Under the pieces are notes generated by a model. The model saw only the letters and a list, made by a program, of their open reading frames with translations, searched no databases and was not told the origin of the DNA. From Campylobacter hyointestinalis subsp. hyointestinalis (lineage in GTDB: Bacteria; Campylobacterota; Campylobacteria; Campylobacterales; Campylobacteraceae): DNA of 64,000 nt. Positions 9,382-18,219 of the stretch are shown in pieces; within the stretch, counting starts at the first letter, position 1, and each line of letters starts with the position of its first letter. A program made the position numbers and the translations under genes. Where the stretch lies: positions 1,116,001 to 1,180,000 of the forward strand of contig NZ_CP053827.1 of NCBI RefSeq assembly GCF_013372145.1, read 5' to 3'.

Positions 9382-9513
9382 TTTAGTCCTTTTTTGTTTA
9401 ATTTTTGGTGCATTATAAAACTTGATACTAAAACTATGATAAAAAAATATCTTAAAAATAAGAGATAAATTCAGCTACTTTTGACAATATTTTTAAATTT
9501 AAAATTTCTCAAA

Positions 9514-10506
9514 CTAAAACACAAATCCCTCGTAAGGAGAATTCTCACAAATACATTTTTTGATTTTATTTGCCTCTTTTCTGATGATTTGTCTCATCGT
9601 AAGAGTTTGTTCACCGATCTTAAAGGTCTCACAAAGCTTGCTTATCATCTGCATTTCGATCTTTTTTATAGCATCATTAGTAAAACGGATCCTACCAGCA
9701 TCACTCGCAAAATCTTTAACCGTGATCTCTTTTTTATTAAGCATTGTAAATATTAAATTGTCACCAATAATAGGCTTAAAAATCTCTGCTAGATCAAGAT
9801 GTAAGCTCACCGCCCTATAATTTGGCTCATGCAAAAATCCAATCCTAGGATCGAGCTCTGTTTTGTAAATTTCACTCAAGCAAACATTGTAAATTCTAGT
9901 ATTTACATAGCTTATAAAACTATTTATTTTATCCAAAGGCGGACGTTTTGAGCGCACCGTAAATTTGAAACTTTTGTTATCCTTTATGATCTCATTCCAA
10001 CGCTCAAAATATGCTTTTGCAAAAGCGCCTTCACAAGCCATAATTCCAGATATTTCGGTAGTTTTTTCAAGTGCTGTTATAAAAGGTTTTTCGTCAAATT
10101 CTATATCTCGTTTATGACAATTTCTAGCCGCATTTTGCATTCTAGCTTTTGTGATCTGTCTTGCTATATAGTTTCGTTTAACCAGATCATCAAATGATCT
10201 AAGCTGTTCTAAAAGTACGAATCCACTTTTATTTACCGAATTTGGGGTATTTGGATAGAAATTTCCACGAAAACTACCAAATGGACTGAAAAAATGAAGC
10301 ATTATGTTTTGATCTGCTAAAAATGATAACGTATAGCTATCTATAAAAACTTTAGCAAGTAAATAAATCTCATCAACCGCATTTATAGGAATGATTTTAG
10401 TATCACAAATTTGCTCAAATTCATCAAATTTGTCAAAATATAAGTTGTCGTCTTTGCGGCGAAGCAAGCCATTGCTAAGAATAAAATGTGTTCTATCATT
10501 TTTCAT
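9514..10506 (-). CDS. cas1: Cas1, type I-B adaptation endonuclease
   Basis: The metal-dependent integrase that, with Cas2, inserts new spacers at the leader end. The catalytic triad can be placed: Glu in IMACEGAFAKAYFERWN, His in GFLHEPNYRAVSLHLDL, and the acidic residue in DLAEIFKPIIGD. The N-terminal beta domain (FILSNGLLRRKDDNLYF) is intact. 330 aa is full length. It is last in the operon and starts 9 bp after cas2. The usual type I-B order has cas1 before cas2, so the pair is swapped here. No frameshifts are seen, so adaptation should be possible. Confidence 0.95.
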   Translation of the reverse strand: MKNDRTHFILSNGLLRRKDDNLYFDKFDEFEQICDTKIIPINAVDEIYLLAKVFIDSYTLSFLADQNIMLHFFSPFGSFRGNFYPNTPNSVNKSGFVLLEQLRSFDDLVKRNYIARQITKARMQNAARNCHKRDIEFDEKPFITALEKTTEISGIMACEGAFAKAYFERWNEIIKDNKSFKFTVRSKRPPLDKINSFISYVNTRIYNVCLSEIYKTELDPRIGFLHEPNYRAVSLHLDLAEIFKPIIGDNLIFTMLNKKEITVKDFASDAGRIRFTNDAIKKIEMQMISKLCETFKIGEQTLTMRQIIRKEANKIKKCICENSPYEGFVF

Positions 10507-10515
10507 TTTTAACCT

Positions 10516-10794
10516 TTAGCTAAAAAGTGGTTCATTTTTATCCAAACCTATAACCGTACGATGTGAATACTTTTGCGTATCAAAAGTATATATCACGATA
10601 GAGTCAAACTCCTCTACGCACGCTTTTTGAAGCTTGTTTGTAAGAGATTTCAGATCGCTTGCTCTAATCTCACCCTCAAATACGGAATACTGCACTCTAG
10701 AAAGATACTTTTCTACTAATTTTTGAACTTTTCTAGCGTTATTTTTCTCTTTTTCTTTAGCATTTTGAATATCATAAAAAAGTATCGCGTACAT
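10516..10794 (-). CDS. cas2: Cas2
   Basis: A 92-aa ferredoxin-fold partner of Cas1 that forms the central dimer of the integration complex. MYAILFYDIQNAKEKEK carries the conserved Asp after the first strand; the second half has VQYSVFEGEI and the FDSIVIYTFD strand. It lies 34 bp after cas4 and 9 bp before cas1. Confidence 0.94.
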   Translation of the reverse strand: MYAILFYDIQNAKEKEKNNARKVQKLVEKYLSRVQYSVFEGEIRASDLKSLTNKLQKACVEEFDSIVIYTFDTQKYSHRTVIGLDKNEPLFS

Positions 10795-10828
10795 ATTTTT
10801 CCTTTAGCTTTAGATTTATATAAAAATA

Positions 10829-11326
10829 TCAAAAACAGTAGTCGTTATATGCACAATTTTTACAAATTTTCTTAAAACTTGCGATAGGGCATTTTGGATC
10901 ATTCACCAAATTTACAAGTTCTTTTAGAATACATCTCATTTTTGTAAAATTCTCATCATTTCCATCTACATTAAGCACGGTTTTACCACAAATCACTTTT
11001 CCGCTAATAAGCTTTAGCTTTAAGTTTGTTTTTAAAATATACATATAAAATAGGAGTTGATTTACGGCAGCATCTGGATTTTTAAGCGTTTTTTTATACT
11101 CAGTGATCTGGTAATGTCCTTTTGATTTTGATAATTTATCAAATTTAAGATTTGAAAATGGAAAATCTTGTAAATTTGACTCTTTGATCTGAGATAAAGC
11201 CTTTCCAAGCAGCATATTTTCATCATCTTGTCTAGCGTGTATATGATGCGCATAAAGCCAAGCTTCACGTCTACAAGTAGTAAAATAATTCACCAAAGTT
11301 CCGCTTATTTGCTCTTCTTCAAACAT
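10829..11326 (-). CDS. cas4: Cas4 Fe-S exonuclease
   Basis: A RecB-like nuclease that trims prespacers and selects PAMs. The four Fe-S cysteines are visible: one in FTTCRREAWLYAHHI near residue 18 and three at the C-terminus (CKNCAYNDYC). The nuclease core includes YQITEYKKT (Glu-x-Lys) and AVNQLLFYMYILK. 165 aa is the short form typical of type I-B Cas4. It starts 5 bp after cas3, so it is tightly coupled. Confidence 0.92.
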   Translation of the reverse strand: MFEEEQISGTLVNYFTTCRREAWLYAHHIHARQDDENMLLGKALSQIKESNLQDFPFSNLKFDKLSKSKGHYQITEYKKTLKNPDAAVNQLLFYMYILKTNLKLKLISGKVICGKTVLNVDGNDENFTKMRCILKELVNLVNDPKCPIASFKKICKNCAYNDYCF

Positions 11327-11331
11327 ATTTT

Positions 11332-13533
11332 CTAGCTAAAAGGGTTTTTTATAAAATTACATTTCTTAAAGCCTACGTTCTTATCATACTCACTAGCAAA
11401 ACAAGGCAAGGCTTTAACTCCTTTGATAAACTCAATATCTTTTAATCCTGTTTGGATTTTACCAAAATCGTTATTTGAGATATTTATACTGCACGCCATA
11501 AGTTTTTTGATGATTTTATCTATTTTATTTAGTTTGTTAAATTTATCTAAATTTTGATTTTGTAAGTCTCGATACTCAGCCTCTAATCTATCGATGAAAT
11601 CGCTTGTAGGTTCTATCACAAGCATTCTTTTGCATTTTTCGACTTCTAAGATTTCACTAATTTTTGAGTTTATAGAAGCAAACTCTAGGTTTTTTATCTC
11701 ATCTTTGACATAATATGACTCTAAATTTGTATTTATTTTTTTAAAATACAAATTTGCAAAACCAAGAATTTCACTTTCGCAAAGGTCGTTTGGTTTTAAG
11801 ATATCTGAGATGATAGAGTTGCTAATCTTTTGCAAATTGCCATAAATAACGTCAGAATATTTGCAGATATCATCAAAAACGTAAAGCTTTCCTTTTTTTC
11901 CTCCAAAATGTCTATTGATGCGTCCGGCCGTTTGTATGATAGAGCTGATCGGTGCGATCTCTCTAAAACCGATCTCAAAGCTCACATCAACTCCAGCTTC
12001 TATCGACTGAGTAGAGATAAGCAAAATCTTTGTATTATTTTTAGATAATTTATTTTGAATTTTAGATATAACCATTTGCTTATGCTCATCAACCATATAA
12101 CTTGTTAGAGAGTAACATTCGAAGTCGTCTTTAAATTTATAGTAAAGTTCTTGGGCTTTTTCTACTGTATTTACAACTACTAAAGTATGATTTTCTTTGG
12201 CTGCTTCAGAGATCTTTTGTTCTAGAATTTCTTGATTTTTATCTATTTGCAACCAGCAAATATCATATCTTTTTTGGTTGCTAAAATAGTCTAAATTTGA
12301 TATTTCTCTAAATTTATTGCTATTTATGATAGGCATAGTTGCAGACATAAATATAAAAACAGTATTCAGCTGTTCTGAAATAATCTCACAAAGCCTTAAA
12401 AAATCCATACGAATTTGATAAGGTATAGCCTGAGCCTCATCAATGATGATGACACTGTTTTTTAGCTGATTAAACTTAACATTATCTTTGTTTGAGTTGC
12501 CAAAAATAGTAAAAATAAGCTGATAGAGAGTCGTTACATTTATATCGCCGCTAAATGAATCCATGATAAATTTGATCTTAGAATATCTATCTGAGTCGAT
12601 ATCTTCATTTATCGTAGTTTTATGATGAATTTTAAAAATAGTATTTGTTGAGCCATAAATTTCATTAATGATATCATATGCTTGATCAATAATAGTCGTA
12701 AACGGAAGCGTGAAAATAACTCTATCTTTTTTAAATTTGAGTGCGAAATTTAACGCAGTAAGCGTTTTACCATACCCAGTCGGCGCAGTAAGCGTAAAAA
12801 GCTTATGATCTTTATCGAAATTATTTAAAACAAATTTTCTAAATTTGTCTCTTTTTTGATGAGGTTTTAAATTTTTTATATGACTTTCTAGTAGAGATAG
12901 ATCTATATTTCTTGGCGTTATTTTAGAGTCACTAAAGATCGCTTCGTATTTATCACTATAAATCAAATTCGAATACAGACTCTTGAAATTTATAAAATCT
13001 TGATAATCAAACTTTTGCCTAAATTTTCTATGCATCAAAAATAATTCGATTTTTTTAGTCTTATCTTCTAGCTCATTTTTAGAAAATGCAATATTTTCAT
13101 ATATATCTATCATTTTTGCATTTTGGATCACTTCGTTTGCAAAATCAAGTTCTTTAACGTTTAAGCAAAAATTATCCCTGATAGCATCATATAAATTATG
13201 AACTTCACCATGATGTGATACAATCGCCAAAAAGCCAAAAACAATATCTAGATCATCACCGATATAATTTTCTAAAAATATATAAGCAGAAAGAAGTGAA
13301 TGATTTTTATCTGCGATAGAAGCATTAGTATTTCGTATATATTTTTGAAATGCGATTTTTAACTTTGCTATATCATGAAATATTTTTACTTTTTTAACAA
13401 ACTCAGAATCGCTCACATCGAGCATACGCCTTATATGATCGATATATAGCTTGTCTGGATGCGACCAAAACACATCAGACAAAACAGACTGTATCGCCGT
13501 CGATCTCATATATATTTCCACTATTTTTTGCAT
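11332..13533 (-). CDS. cas3: Cas3 HD nuclease-helicase
   Basis: The effector that unwinds and degrades DNA recognised by Cascade. The N-terminal HD nuclease has SHPDK..DH, FHDIAKLK, KNHSLLSAY and VSHHGEVH. The superfamily 2 helicase has Walker A (TAPTGYGKTLTALNF), motif II as DEAQ (VIIIDEAQAIP), SAT (FIFMSATMP) and motif VI (QTAGRINRHF). At 733 aa HD and helicase are fused in one intact frame. The first ATG overlaps cas5 by 59 bp; the ATG at 13509 is an equally good start and reduces the overlap. Neither has a strong ribosome site. Confidence 0.95.
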   Translation of the reverse strand: MQKIVEIYMRSTAIQSVLSDVFWSHPDKLYIDHIRRMLDVSDSEFVKKVKIFHDIAKLKIAFQKYIRNTNASIADKNHSLLSAYIFLENYIGDDLDIVFGFLAIVSHHGEVHNLYDAIRDNFCLNVKELDFANEVIQNAKMIDIYENIAFSKNELEDKTKKIELFLMHRKFRQKFDYQDFINFKSLYSNLIYSDKYEAIFSDSKITPRNIDLSLLESHIKNLKPHQKRDKFRKFVLNNFDKDHKLFTLTAPTGYGKTLTALNFALKFKKDRVIFTLPFTTIIDQAYDIINEIYGSTNTIFKIHHKTTINEDIDSDRYSKIKFIMDSFSGDINVTTLYQLIFTIFGNSNKDNVKFNQLKNSVIIIDEAQAIPYQIRMDFLRLCEIISEQLNTVFIFMSATMPIINSNKFREISNLDYFSNQKRYDICWLQIDKNQEILEQKISEAAKENHTLVVVNTVEKAQELYYKFKDDFECYSLTSYMVDEHKQMVISKIQNKLSKNNTKILLISTQSIEAGVDVSFEIGFREIAPISSIIQTAGRINRHFGGKKGKLYVFDDICKYSDVIYGNLQKISNSIISDILKPNDLCESEILGFANLYFKKINTNLESYYVKDEIKNLEFASINSKISEILEVEKCKRMLVIEPTSDFIDRLEAEYRDLQNQNLDKFNKLNKIDKIIKKLMACSINISNNDFGKIQTGLKDIEFIKGVKALPCFASEYDKNVGFKKCNFIKNPFS

Positions 13534-14191
13534 TTAAACTCTGTCCGCCGTTTATCTCAATCACAAAATCTTTAAAATCTTTAAATATCCTACCCTCTTC
13601 TACCTTACAAGCCATTCTTGATGATGTCAATCTCACGTCATAATTATCTGGCTGAAATATAAAGTCTTCTTGCAAGACAAAAGTCGCTACTTCTACTAAG
13701 CTTTTTGTAACTTTTTCACATTTTTTTATCTCTACAAATTCAAAATCAGCAATACAAAAATTTATACCCAAATAAGGCGTAAAAGCAGTTTTATGCTCTC
13801 TTAAACTCGATATAATTTTCTTTTTAAATTTATCTTCTACATTTTCTAAATTTAAAAAAATAGTATAAGACGGGGTACAAAGCAGTTCTCTATAAAACTG
13901 CTTTTTTTCGCTTGAGTTTTGATACCCTTCTTCAAGGTTAAAATTCGTAGAAAGCGCAAATTTTATACCATTAAAAACAAATATCTTTTTTCTTATCTGA
14001 GAATTTATTTTTACGCTATAAAGCAAATTTTCAAGTTCCCAGTATTCGTCAAGCCCTATCACAGCTCCAAGAAGACCCATTATAGTGGTTTTTGGAGGCA
14101 CAGGATAAGTAAGACTCGAATAAATCGTAGCTGGATGAGAAAAATGTGCATAATCGCCAGTTAGCTTAAATGCAATTATATCGCCGCTCAT
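13475..14191 (-). CDS. cas5: Cas5b Cascade subunit
   Basis: A RAMP protein that caps the 5' handle of crRNA in Cascade. The N-terminus IAFKLTGDYAHFSHPATIYSS and the TYPVPPKTTIMGLLGAVIGL segment are diagnostic of Cas5. Length 238 aa is normal. Its ATG overlaps the cas7 stop by 4 bp (ATGA), the classic translational-coupling arrangement. Its 3' end overlaps cas3. Confidence 0.93.
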   Translation of the reverse strand: MSGDIIAFKLTGDYAHFSHPATIYSSLTYPVPPKTTIMGLLGAVIGLDEYWELENLLYSVKINSQIRKKIFVFNGIKFALSTNFNLEEGYQNSSEKKQFYRELLCTPSYTIFLNLENVEDKFKKKIISSLREHKTAFTPYLGINFCIADFEFVEIKKCEKVTKSLVEVATFVLQEDFIFQPDNYDVRLTSSRMACKVEEGRIFKDFKDFVIEINGGQSLNAKNSGNIYEIDGDTVCFV

Positions 14192-15108
14192 AGCTCAAAT
14201 TTAACCCATTTTTTATCGATCTGAGCTTGATTTATTATCTCAAATTCGGCCTCTGTGATATACTCTATCTTTTCTATGTTATCTGAATATTTTTTTAATT
14301 TTGTATTTAATTTATCAAAATTTACGTTAAAATCTTTGATATTTCTAAATGCCTCTTCTTCTTTTGTCGAAGTCAGCTCAATACTATTATTTAAATCTCC
14401 TGCGTAAGTATTGTCTTTATAACTTATAATCAACATAAATCTAGGCATTTGTCCCATTTTCGTACGAGTTGTTAAATTTTTTGTGCCATTCCAAAGAGCT
14501 TTGATAATCTTAGTAGCATCATTTTCGCTAAATTTGGTCTTGGCTGCATTATAATTATCCATAATTCCATAAGTCGCAAAAAATGCATACGGTAAAAAGT
14601 CCTCTTCTCTAAATGTTTTAGCATCTTTATCGGCCCCACTAGCAAATGCTCCAGTGCCTTTTATATGTTTTGTTTGCACTTTATGTAGCGACTTTGACAT
14701 ACGAAATTGAACTGGTCCAGTAAATGAAACTCCAGCAACTTTTATATTTTTATCTTTTTTCATCTCATCTTTATCAGAGATAGGCAAAACTCCGCCAAAT
14801 GCTCTAATGTCTATAAATTTGGTTAGAATTTGATCTATTACTTCATTTTTACTTTTTTTAATATCTATATTTTGACGAATAGCATTTTTACAATCTAAAA
14901 TATTTTCATCTCTTCTATATTCTTTAACAAAAACCTGATCTTCACTTTCTTTCATAAGTTCATCTCTGATAGTTCTTTTTATACGCACATCCGTTGTCTC
15001 TGCGATATTCGTCTCTTCATCTATCCTTGGAGCATTGCTATTTAGCATATCGCCATTTGGGTTAAAATTCTCGCCATCCCATAAAAATAGTATCTCTTTT
15101 TTAAGCAT
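14188..15108 (-). CDS. cas7: Cas7b (Csh2 family) Cascade backbone
   Basis: The RAMP subunit that polymerises along the crRNA spacer. The start LLWDGENF-like element is seen as ILFLWDGENFNPNGD, followed by VRIKRTIRDEL, the IDIRAFGGVLP segment and GVSFTGPVQFRMSKS. I place the start at 15108 (MLKKEIL), which has AAGGAG eight bases upstream, giving 306 aa. The frame also opens 60 bp earlier but that would run into cas8b without a ribosome site. The chosen ATG overlaps the cas8b stop by 8 bp. Confidence 0.93.
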   Translation of the reverse strand: MLKKEILFLWDGENFNPNGDMLNSNAPRIDEETNIAETTDVRIKRTIRDELMKESEDQVFVKEYRRDENILDCKNAIRQNIDIKKSKNEVIDQILTKFIDIRAFGGVLPISDKDEMKKDKNIKVAGVSFTGPVQFRMSKSLHKVQTKHIKGTGAFASGADKDAKTFREEDFLPYAFFATYGIMDNYNAAKTKFSENDATKIIKALWNGTKNLTTRTKMGQMPRFMLIISYKDNTYAGDLNNSIELTSTKEEEAFRNIKDFNVNFDKLNTKLKKYSDNIEKIEYITEAEFEIINQAQIDKKWVKFEL

Positions 15109-16906
15109 TTTCTTCTCCTTCTTTTTTAGTTTTAATATATTTATTAAAATCGCTTCCACCCATAGCAAATGCTAAAGCAATATAAGAGCTTTTTACTATA
15201 CTTTTATCAGCCAAAGAATCTGCCAAAAAAGGCATTAATTTATCATTGATATATGTGATTGTAGAAATTGGATTTGTCTGACCGCTAATAGAGCATAATT
15301 TTCGCACTGTCTCTTCGGATTTTTTCCAAATTCTATCAAGGCTATCTTTATTTATTTGTCCGCAATTATTTAGCCATTTTGCGTAAGAGCTACTACCGTT
15401 GTTGTTTATTGCGAGTTGCCAATTTATTAAATTTGCTGAAAGCATTCCGAGTAAGTATGCACTTTTTAACGTATTGTTTTCTTTCAAAAATTCGGTGCTT
15501 TCAAAAAGATAGTCGATTTTTTGTTTTTTATCCATTTTTTCTTCCAACTTTATCTCCTTTTGTAAGATTATTTCTTCTTTCGTCGTTTTTATAGTGTTAA
15601 ATAGCTCCATATAACGTTTGATAGCATCTATGCTTCTTTCGACATAATATCCATTGAAATATTTATCCCAGCTAACAAGATATGCGTAAGATTTGTTTGT
15701 AGATCCATAGTAAATAAGCTGCGCAAATTTGTCAAAAATCACATCATTGTCTAGCTTTACTCTAGATAATAATATGCTCATAATTTCTAATCTATCTTCA
15801 AATAATCTTTGAAGATAAATAAAATTATCTTTATTATCATCGTCTTTATTTTTAAAAGCTTTTACTCTTACTTTATCCATTTGCCTACTAACATGAGTTA
15901 TGAAAGATGGTAAAACATCATCTATTATTAGATACAAATTTACAGCAGAATTTGATTTTTCATAAAATAAAATAGTATTTAAGATGGGTAAATTTTTTTG
16001 TGAGAATGCTGATAGTTCAAGACCTCTATGTATATAGACCTCTGCATTTGCAATTTCCGAAATATTTTTTTCTTTTTTTATCTCGCTCGAGGATTCAATT
16101 TGTACTTTTTTTAAAATTTCTAAAGCATCTTTTAAAAAATCATCATCTTTAGATAATGTTGTTGGGATTAGAGCCATTTTTAGACCATAAAAGTTGTACG
16201 ACAAATTTTTATCCATAACTTCATAACCCATTTTAATAAGTTTTGCACTATCTGAGTTTAAAGGTAAAAGCCTAGATTTTATCCATTTCATCTTATCTGG
16301 AAGTTCGTTTGACGAACAAAATGCTAAATTCGCATCAGCCCCTATACCAAATTTATTTGTGAGTATGTCATATCCATTTTCTTTTACTTCCCCACCACTA
16401 GAAATATGATCTAGAAAAACTTGCTTATAATAAGCAGATATTGGTCTATTTTGGTAAGCGAGTGAAAAACAAGTGGCTGATTTATCTTTTGATTTATTTT
16501 CTTCTAAATTTGATATCTCATCTATTTTATCACTAAAATAATTTTCATCTATATTTTGAAGTATAAGCAATCTCTCATCTTTTTTAATCTCTTCATTATT
16601 AAATTTAGATAATAAATTTTTTATCGCAGTCAAGATGGATTTTATAAACTTTTTACTATCTTTTTTAATATCGTTTGGTTTAAATATATTATTTGGAAAC
16701 AAATTTCCCGAATTTGCCCCTACTCCAAATCTACATATTATTAAGTCATCTTTGGATAAATTTAAATTTACCTCAATATCTCTACTATCTATATCGAAAA
16801 GATAAGTTGTAATAGATTTATACTCGAAAGCTTTATTTTTTATTTTTGCTTCATCATTTACATATATAGAGCCTATTTCGGAAAAAACCTTAGTTATATC
16901 GCCCAA
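15101..16906 (-). CDS. cas8b: Cas8b (Csh1-like) Cascade large subunit, TTG start
   Basis: The large subunit that recognises the PAM and recruits Cas3. It is recognised by position between cas6 and cas7, length, and overall similarity to Csh1-type proteins (for example ISAYYKQVFLDHI, TTYLFDIDSRDIEV and a helical C-terminal half with WLNNCGQINKDSLDRIW). Few invariant motifs exist in this family. I place the start at a TTG (16906) six bases after AAGGAG, giving 601 aa. A longer reading from 16960 would start inside the promoter's -35 hexamer. No frameshift seen. Confidence 0.88.
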   Translation of the reverse strand: MGDITKVFSEIGSIYVNDEAKIKNKAFEYKSITTYLFDIDSRDIEVNLNLSKDDLIICRFGVGANSGNLFPNNIFKPNDIKKDSKKFIKSILTAIKNLLSKFNNEEIKKDERLLILQNIDENYFSDKIDEISNLEENKSKDKSATCFSLAYQNRPISAYYKQVFLDHISSGGEVKENGYDILTNKFGIGADANLAFCSSNELPDKMKWIKSRLLPLNSDSAKLIKMGYEVMDKNLSYNFYGLKMALIPTTLSKDDDFLKDALEILKKVQIESSSEIKKEKNISEIANAEVYIHRGLELSAFSQKNLPILNTILFYEKSNSAVNLYLIIDDVLPSFITHVSRQMDKVRVKAFKNKDDDNKDNFIYLQRLFEDRLEIMSILLSRVKLDNDVIFDKFAQLIYYGSTNKSYAYLVSWDKYFNGYYVERSIDAIKRYMELFNTIKTTKEEIILQKEIKLEEKMDKKQKIDYLFESTEFLKENNTLKSAYLLGMLSANLINWQLAINNNGSSSYAKWLNNCGQINKDSLDRIWKKSEETVRKLCSISGQTNPISTITYINDKLMPFLADSLADKSIVKSSYIALAFAMGGSDFNKYIKTKKEGEENA

Positions 16907-16931
16907 ATTTAACTCCTTTTTTGATTTTCGT

Positions 16932-16960
16932 AGTATAACAAATAAAAAAATATTTGTCAA
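16932..16960 (-). promoter_or_regulatory. sigma-70 promoter of the cas8b-cas1 operon
   Basis: On the minus strand TTGACA (16960-16955) and TATACT (16937-16932) are separated by exactly 17 bp. Transcription would begin near 16925, about 20 bases before the TTG start of cas8b. This gives the seven downstream cas genes their own promoter, independent of comEA-cas6. Confidence 0.75.
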
Positions 16961-17054
16961 GTTATTATTATTATAAAAAATATAAAATAATTTTAATACT
17001 TAAATTTAAAAGAATATTTGTTATATTTTTTTGGATAAAATATATACGAGCAAG

Positions 17055-17080
17055 GGTCTCCTTTATAGGATTTAAAATTT
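17055..17080 (+). repeat. degenerate CRISPR repeat in the cas6-cas8b gap (candidate creA-like element)
   Basis: The plus strand reads TCCTTTATAGGATTTAAAAT, which matches the 3' part of the crRNA-strand repeat (TCCTTTTAGGATTTGAAAC) with one inserted base and one G-to-A change before the last base. It is antisense to the cas operon. On the minus strand the same stretch supplies AAAGGAG, followed by a ten-codon frame starting TTG. AAAATATATAC is repeated on both sides. The location matches CreTA toxin-antitoxin RNA pairs described between cas6 and cas8 in a haloarchaeal type I-B system. Confidence 0.6.
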
Positions 17081-17097
17081 ATTTTAAAATATATACA

Positions 17098-17772
17098 TTA
17101 CTCTTGCTCTACTTCTAAAAATCCACATCCATAATTCATACATCCACTTCCCACACCAGCACTAAGTAATAAATTCGTAAGTTCAGGTTTAGCCTTTATA
17201 TTCCATTTCGCATACCATGCCTTTAGCGGCGTATCACCTTTATAATAAAACTCTTTGGGTCTATTTAAATTTTGCCATTTAAGTTCCAACGCAAACTCAC
17301 CATCGTATGGTTTTTGCATCAAAGTTTCATATCTTTGTAAAGCATTGATTTTCATCATCTCAAGATGCCTAGAGTCTTGTGGTTCAAGATACACCTTATA
17401 TCCTAAAAGCCCGGATACTGCGCATGCTACAAATCCTTTTAGAATGACTTGTTCTTTATCTGTCAAATTATATATAAACTCTAAGTTGGTATCAACTAAA
17501 TGTATATCGCCAAATTTAAGCCCATCTTTTAAAATAGCACAAGCCATCCGCTCTTCTAGACTATGTTCAAATGCGCTAAAATAAATCTTTATAAAATTAT
17601 CAGTCAAATCAAAGCTAAAATTTACTCTTTTAAATATTTTCCCGCTACTATGTTTAAATCCAGTATGTTCAGCAGGTGGAAGTTGATTATATATATAGCC
17701 TTGGATCAACCTACCCAACCCTCTTTTTATATAAAAATTCTTAGATGGTATACGAGAAGTTATAACAAGCAT
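17098..17772 (-). CDS. cas6: Cas6 crRNA-processing endoribonuclease
   Basis: Cuts the repeat RNA to release crRNAs with an 8-nt 5' handle. The 224-aa protein has the double ferredoxin fold pattern and the C-terminal glycine-rich loop (SAGVGSGCMNYGCGFLEV) that defines the family. The His in PPAEHTGFKHS near residue 36 is a candidate catalytic residue. It begins 6 bp after comEA, and the AAAGGAG that serves it lies in the last comEA codons, so the two are translationally coupled. A 191-bp gap with promoter and repeat-like sequence separates it from cas8b. Confidence 0.92.
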   Translation of the reverse strand: MLVITSRIPSKNFYIKRGLGRLIQGYIYNQLPPAEHTGFKHSSGKIFKRVNFSFDLTDNFIKIYFSAFEHSLEERMACAILKDGLKFGDIHLVDTNLEFIYNLTDKEQVILKGFVACAVSGLLGYKVYLEPQDSRHLEMMKINALQRYETLMQKPYDGEFALELKWQNLNRPKEFYYKGDTPLKAWYAKWNIKAKPELTNLLLSAGVGSGCMNYGCGFLEVEQE

Positions 17773-17778
17773 CTTTCC

Positions 17779-18219
17779 CTACTCCTTTAAGCTATCTACT
17801 TTATCATTTATATCTTTCTTAATTTTAACTTTTTTATCTTTGATCTCTTTTTTATTTTTACTGTTTTCTTTATTTATCTCTTTGTTCTTATTGTTCTTAA
17901 GCTCTTTTATTTTATCTGAGTTCTTTTTTATATCTTTTGTTTTATTATTTGCTTTTGTTTTTAAATTTGATAGGTCAGTATTACCCGAAGTAGTAAGATC
18001 AGCTTTTATAGCTTCATATCTTTTATCCCCTATACCTTTTATGTTTTTGATATCTTCTATGCTGTTAAACTTGTTTTTAGATCTATACTCTATGATAGCA
18101 TTAGCTTTAGCTTCTCCTATTCCTGGAAGCTCCATAAGCTCTTCTTTAGTAGCAGTATTTAAATTTACTGCAGCGTAAGTTAAACTAGCAAGTAAAGCTA
18201 TTAAACCAAATAATCTCAT
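17779..18219 (-). CDS. ComEA-like helix-hairpin-helix protein with Lys-rich tail
   Basis: A 146-aa secreted or membrane-anchored protein with an N-terminal signal segment (MRLFGLIALLASLTYA), then a ComEA-type double HhH DNA-binding domain (VNLNTATKEELMELPGIG, AIIEYRSKNKF, IKNIKGIGDKRYEAI), and an unusual ~65-residue tail made almost only of Lys, Asn, Asp and Glu. ComEA proteins bind incoming DNA in the periplasm during transformation. The charged tail is not part of the core family. It is the first gene of a unit whose next member, cas6, begins 6 bp later. Confidence 0.85.
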   Translation of the reverse strand: MRLFGLIALLASLTYAAVNLNTATKEELMELPGIGEAKANAIIEYRSKNKFNSIEDIKNIKGIGDKRYEAIKADLTTSGNTDLSNLKTKANNKTKDIKKNSDKIKELKNNKNKEINKENSKNKKEIKDKKVKIKKDINDKVDSLKE

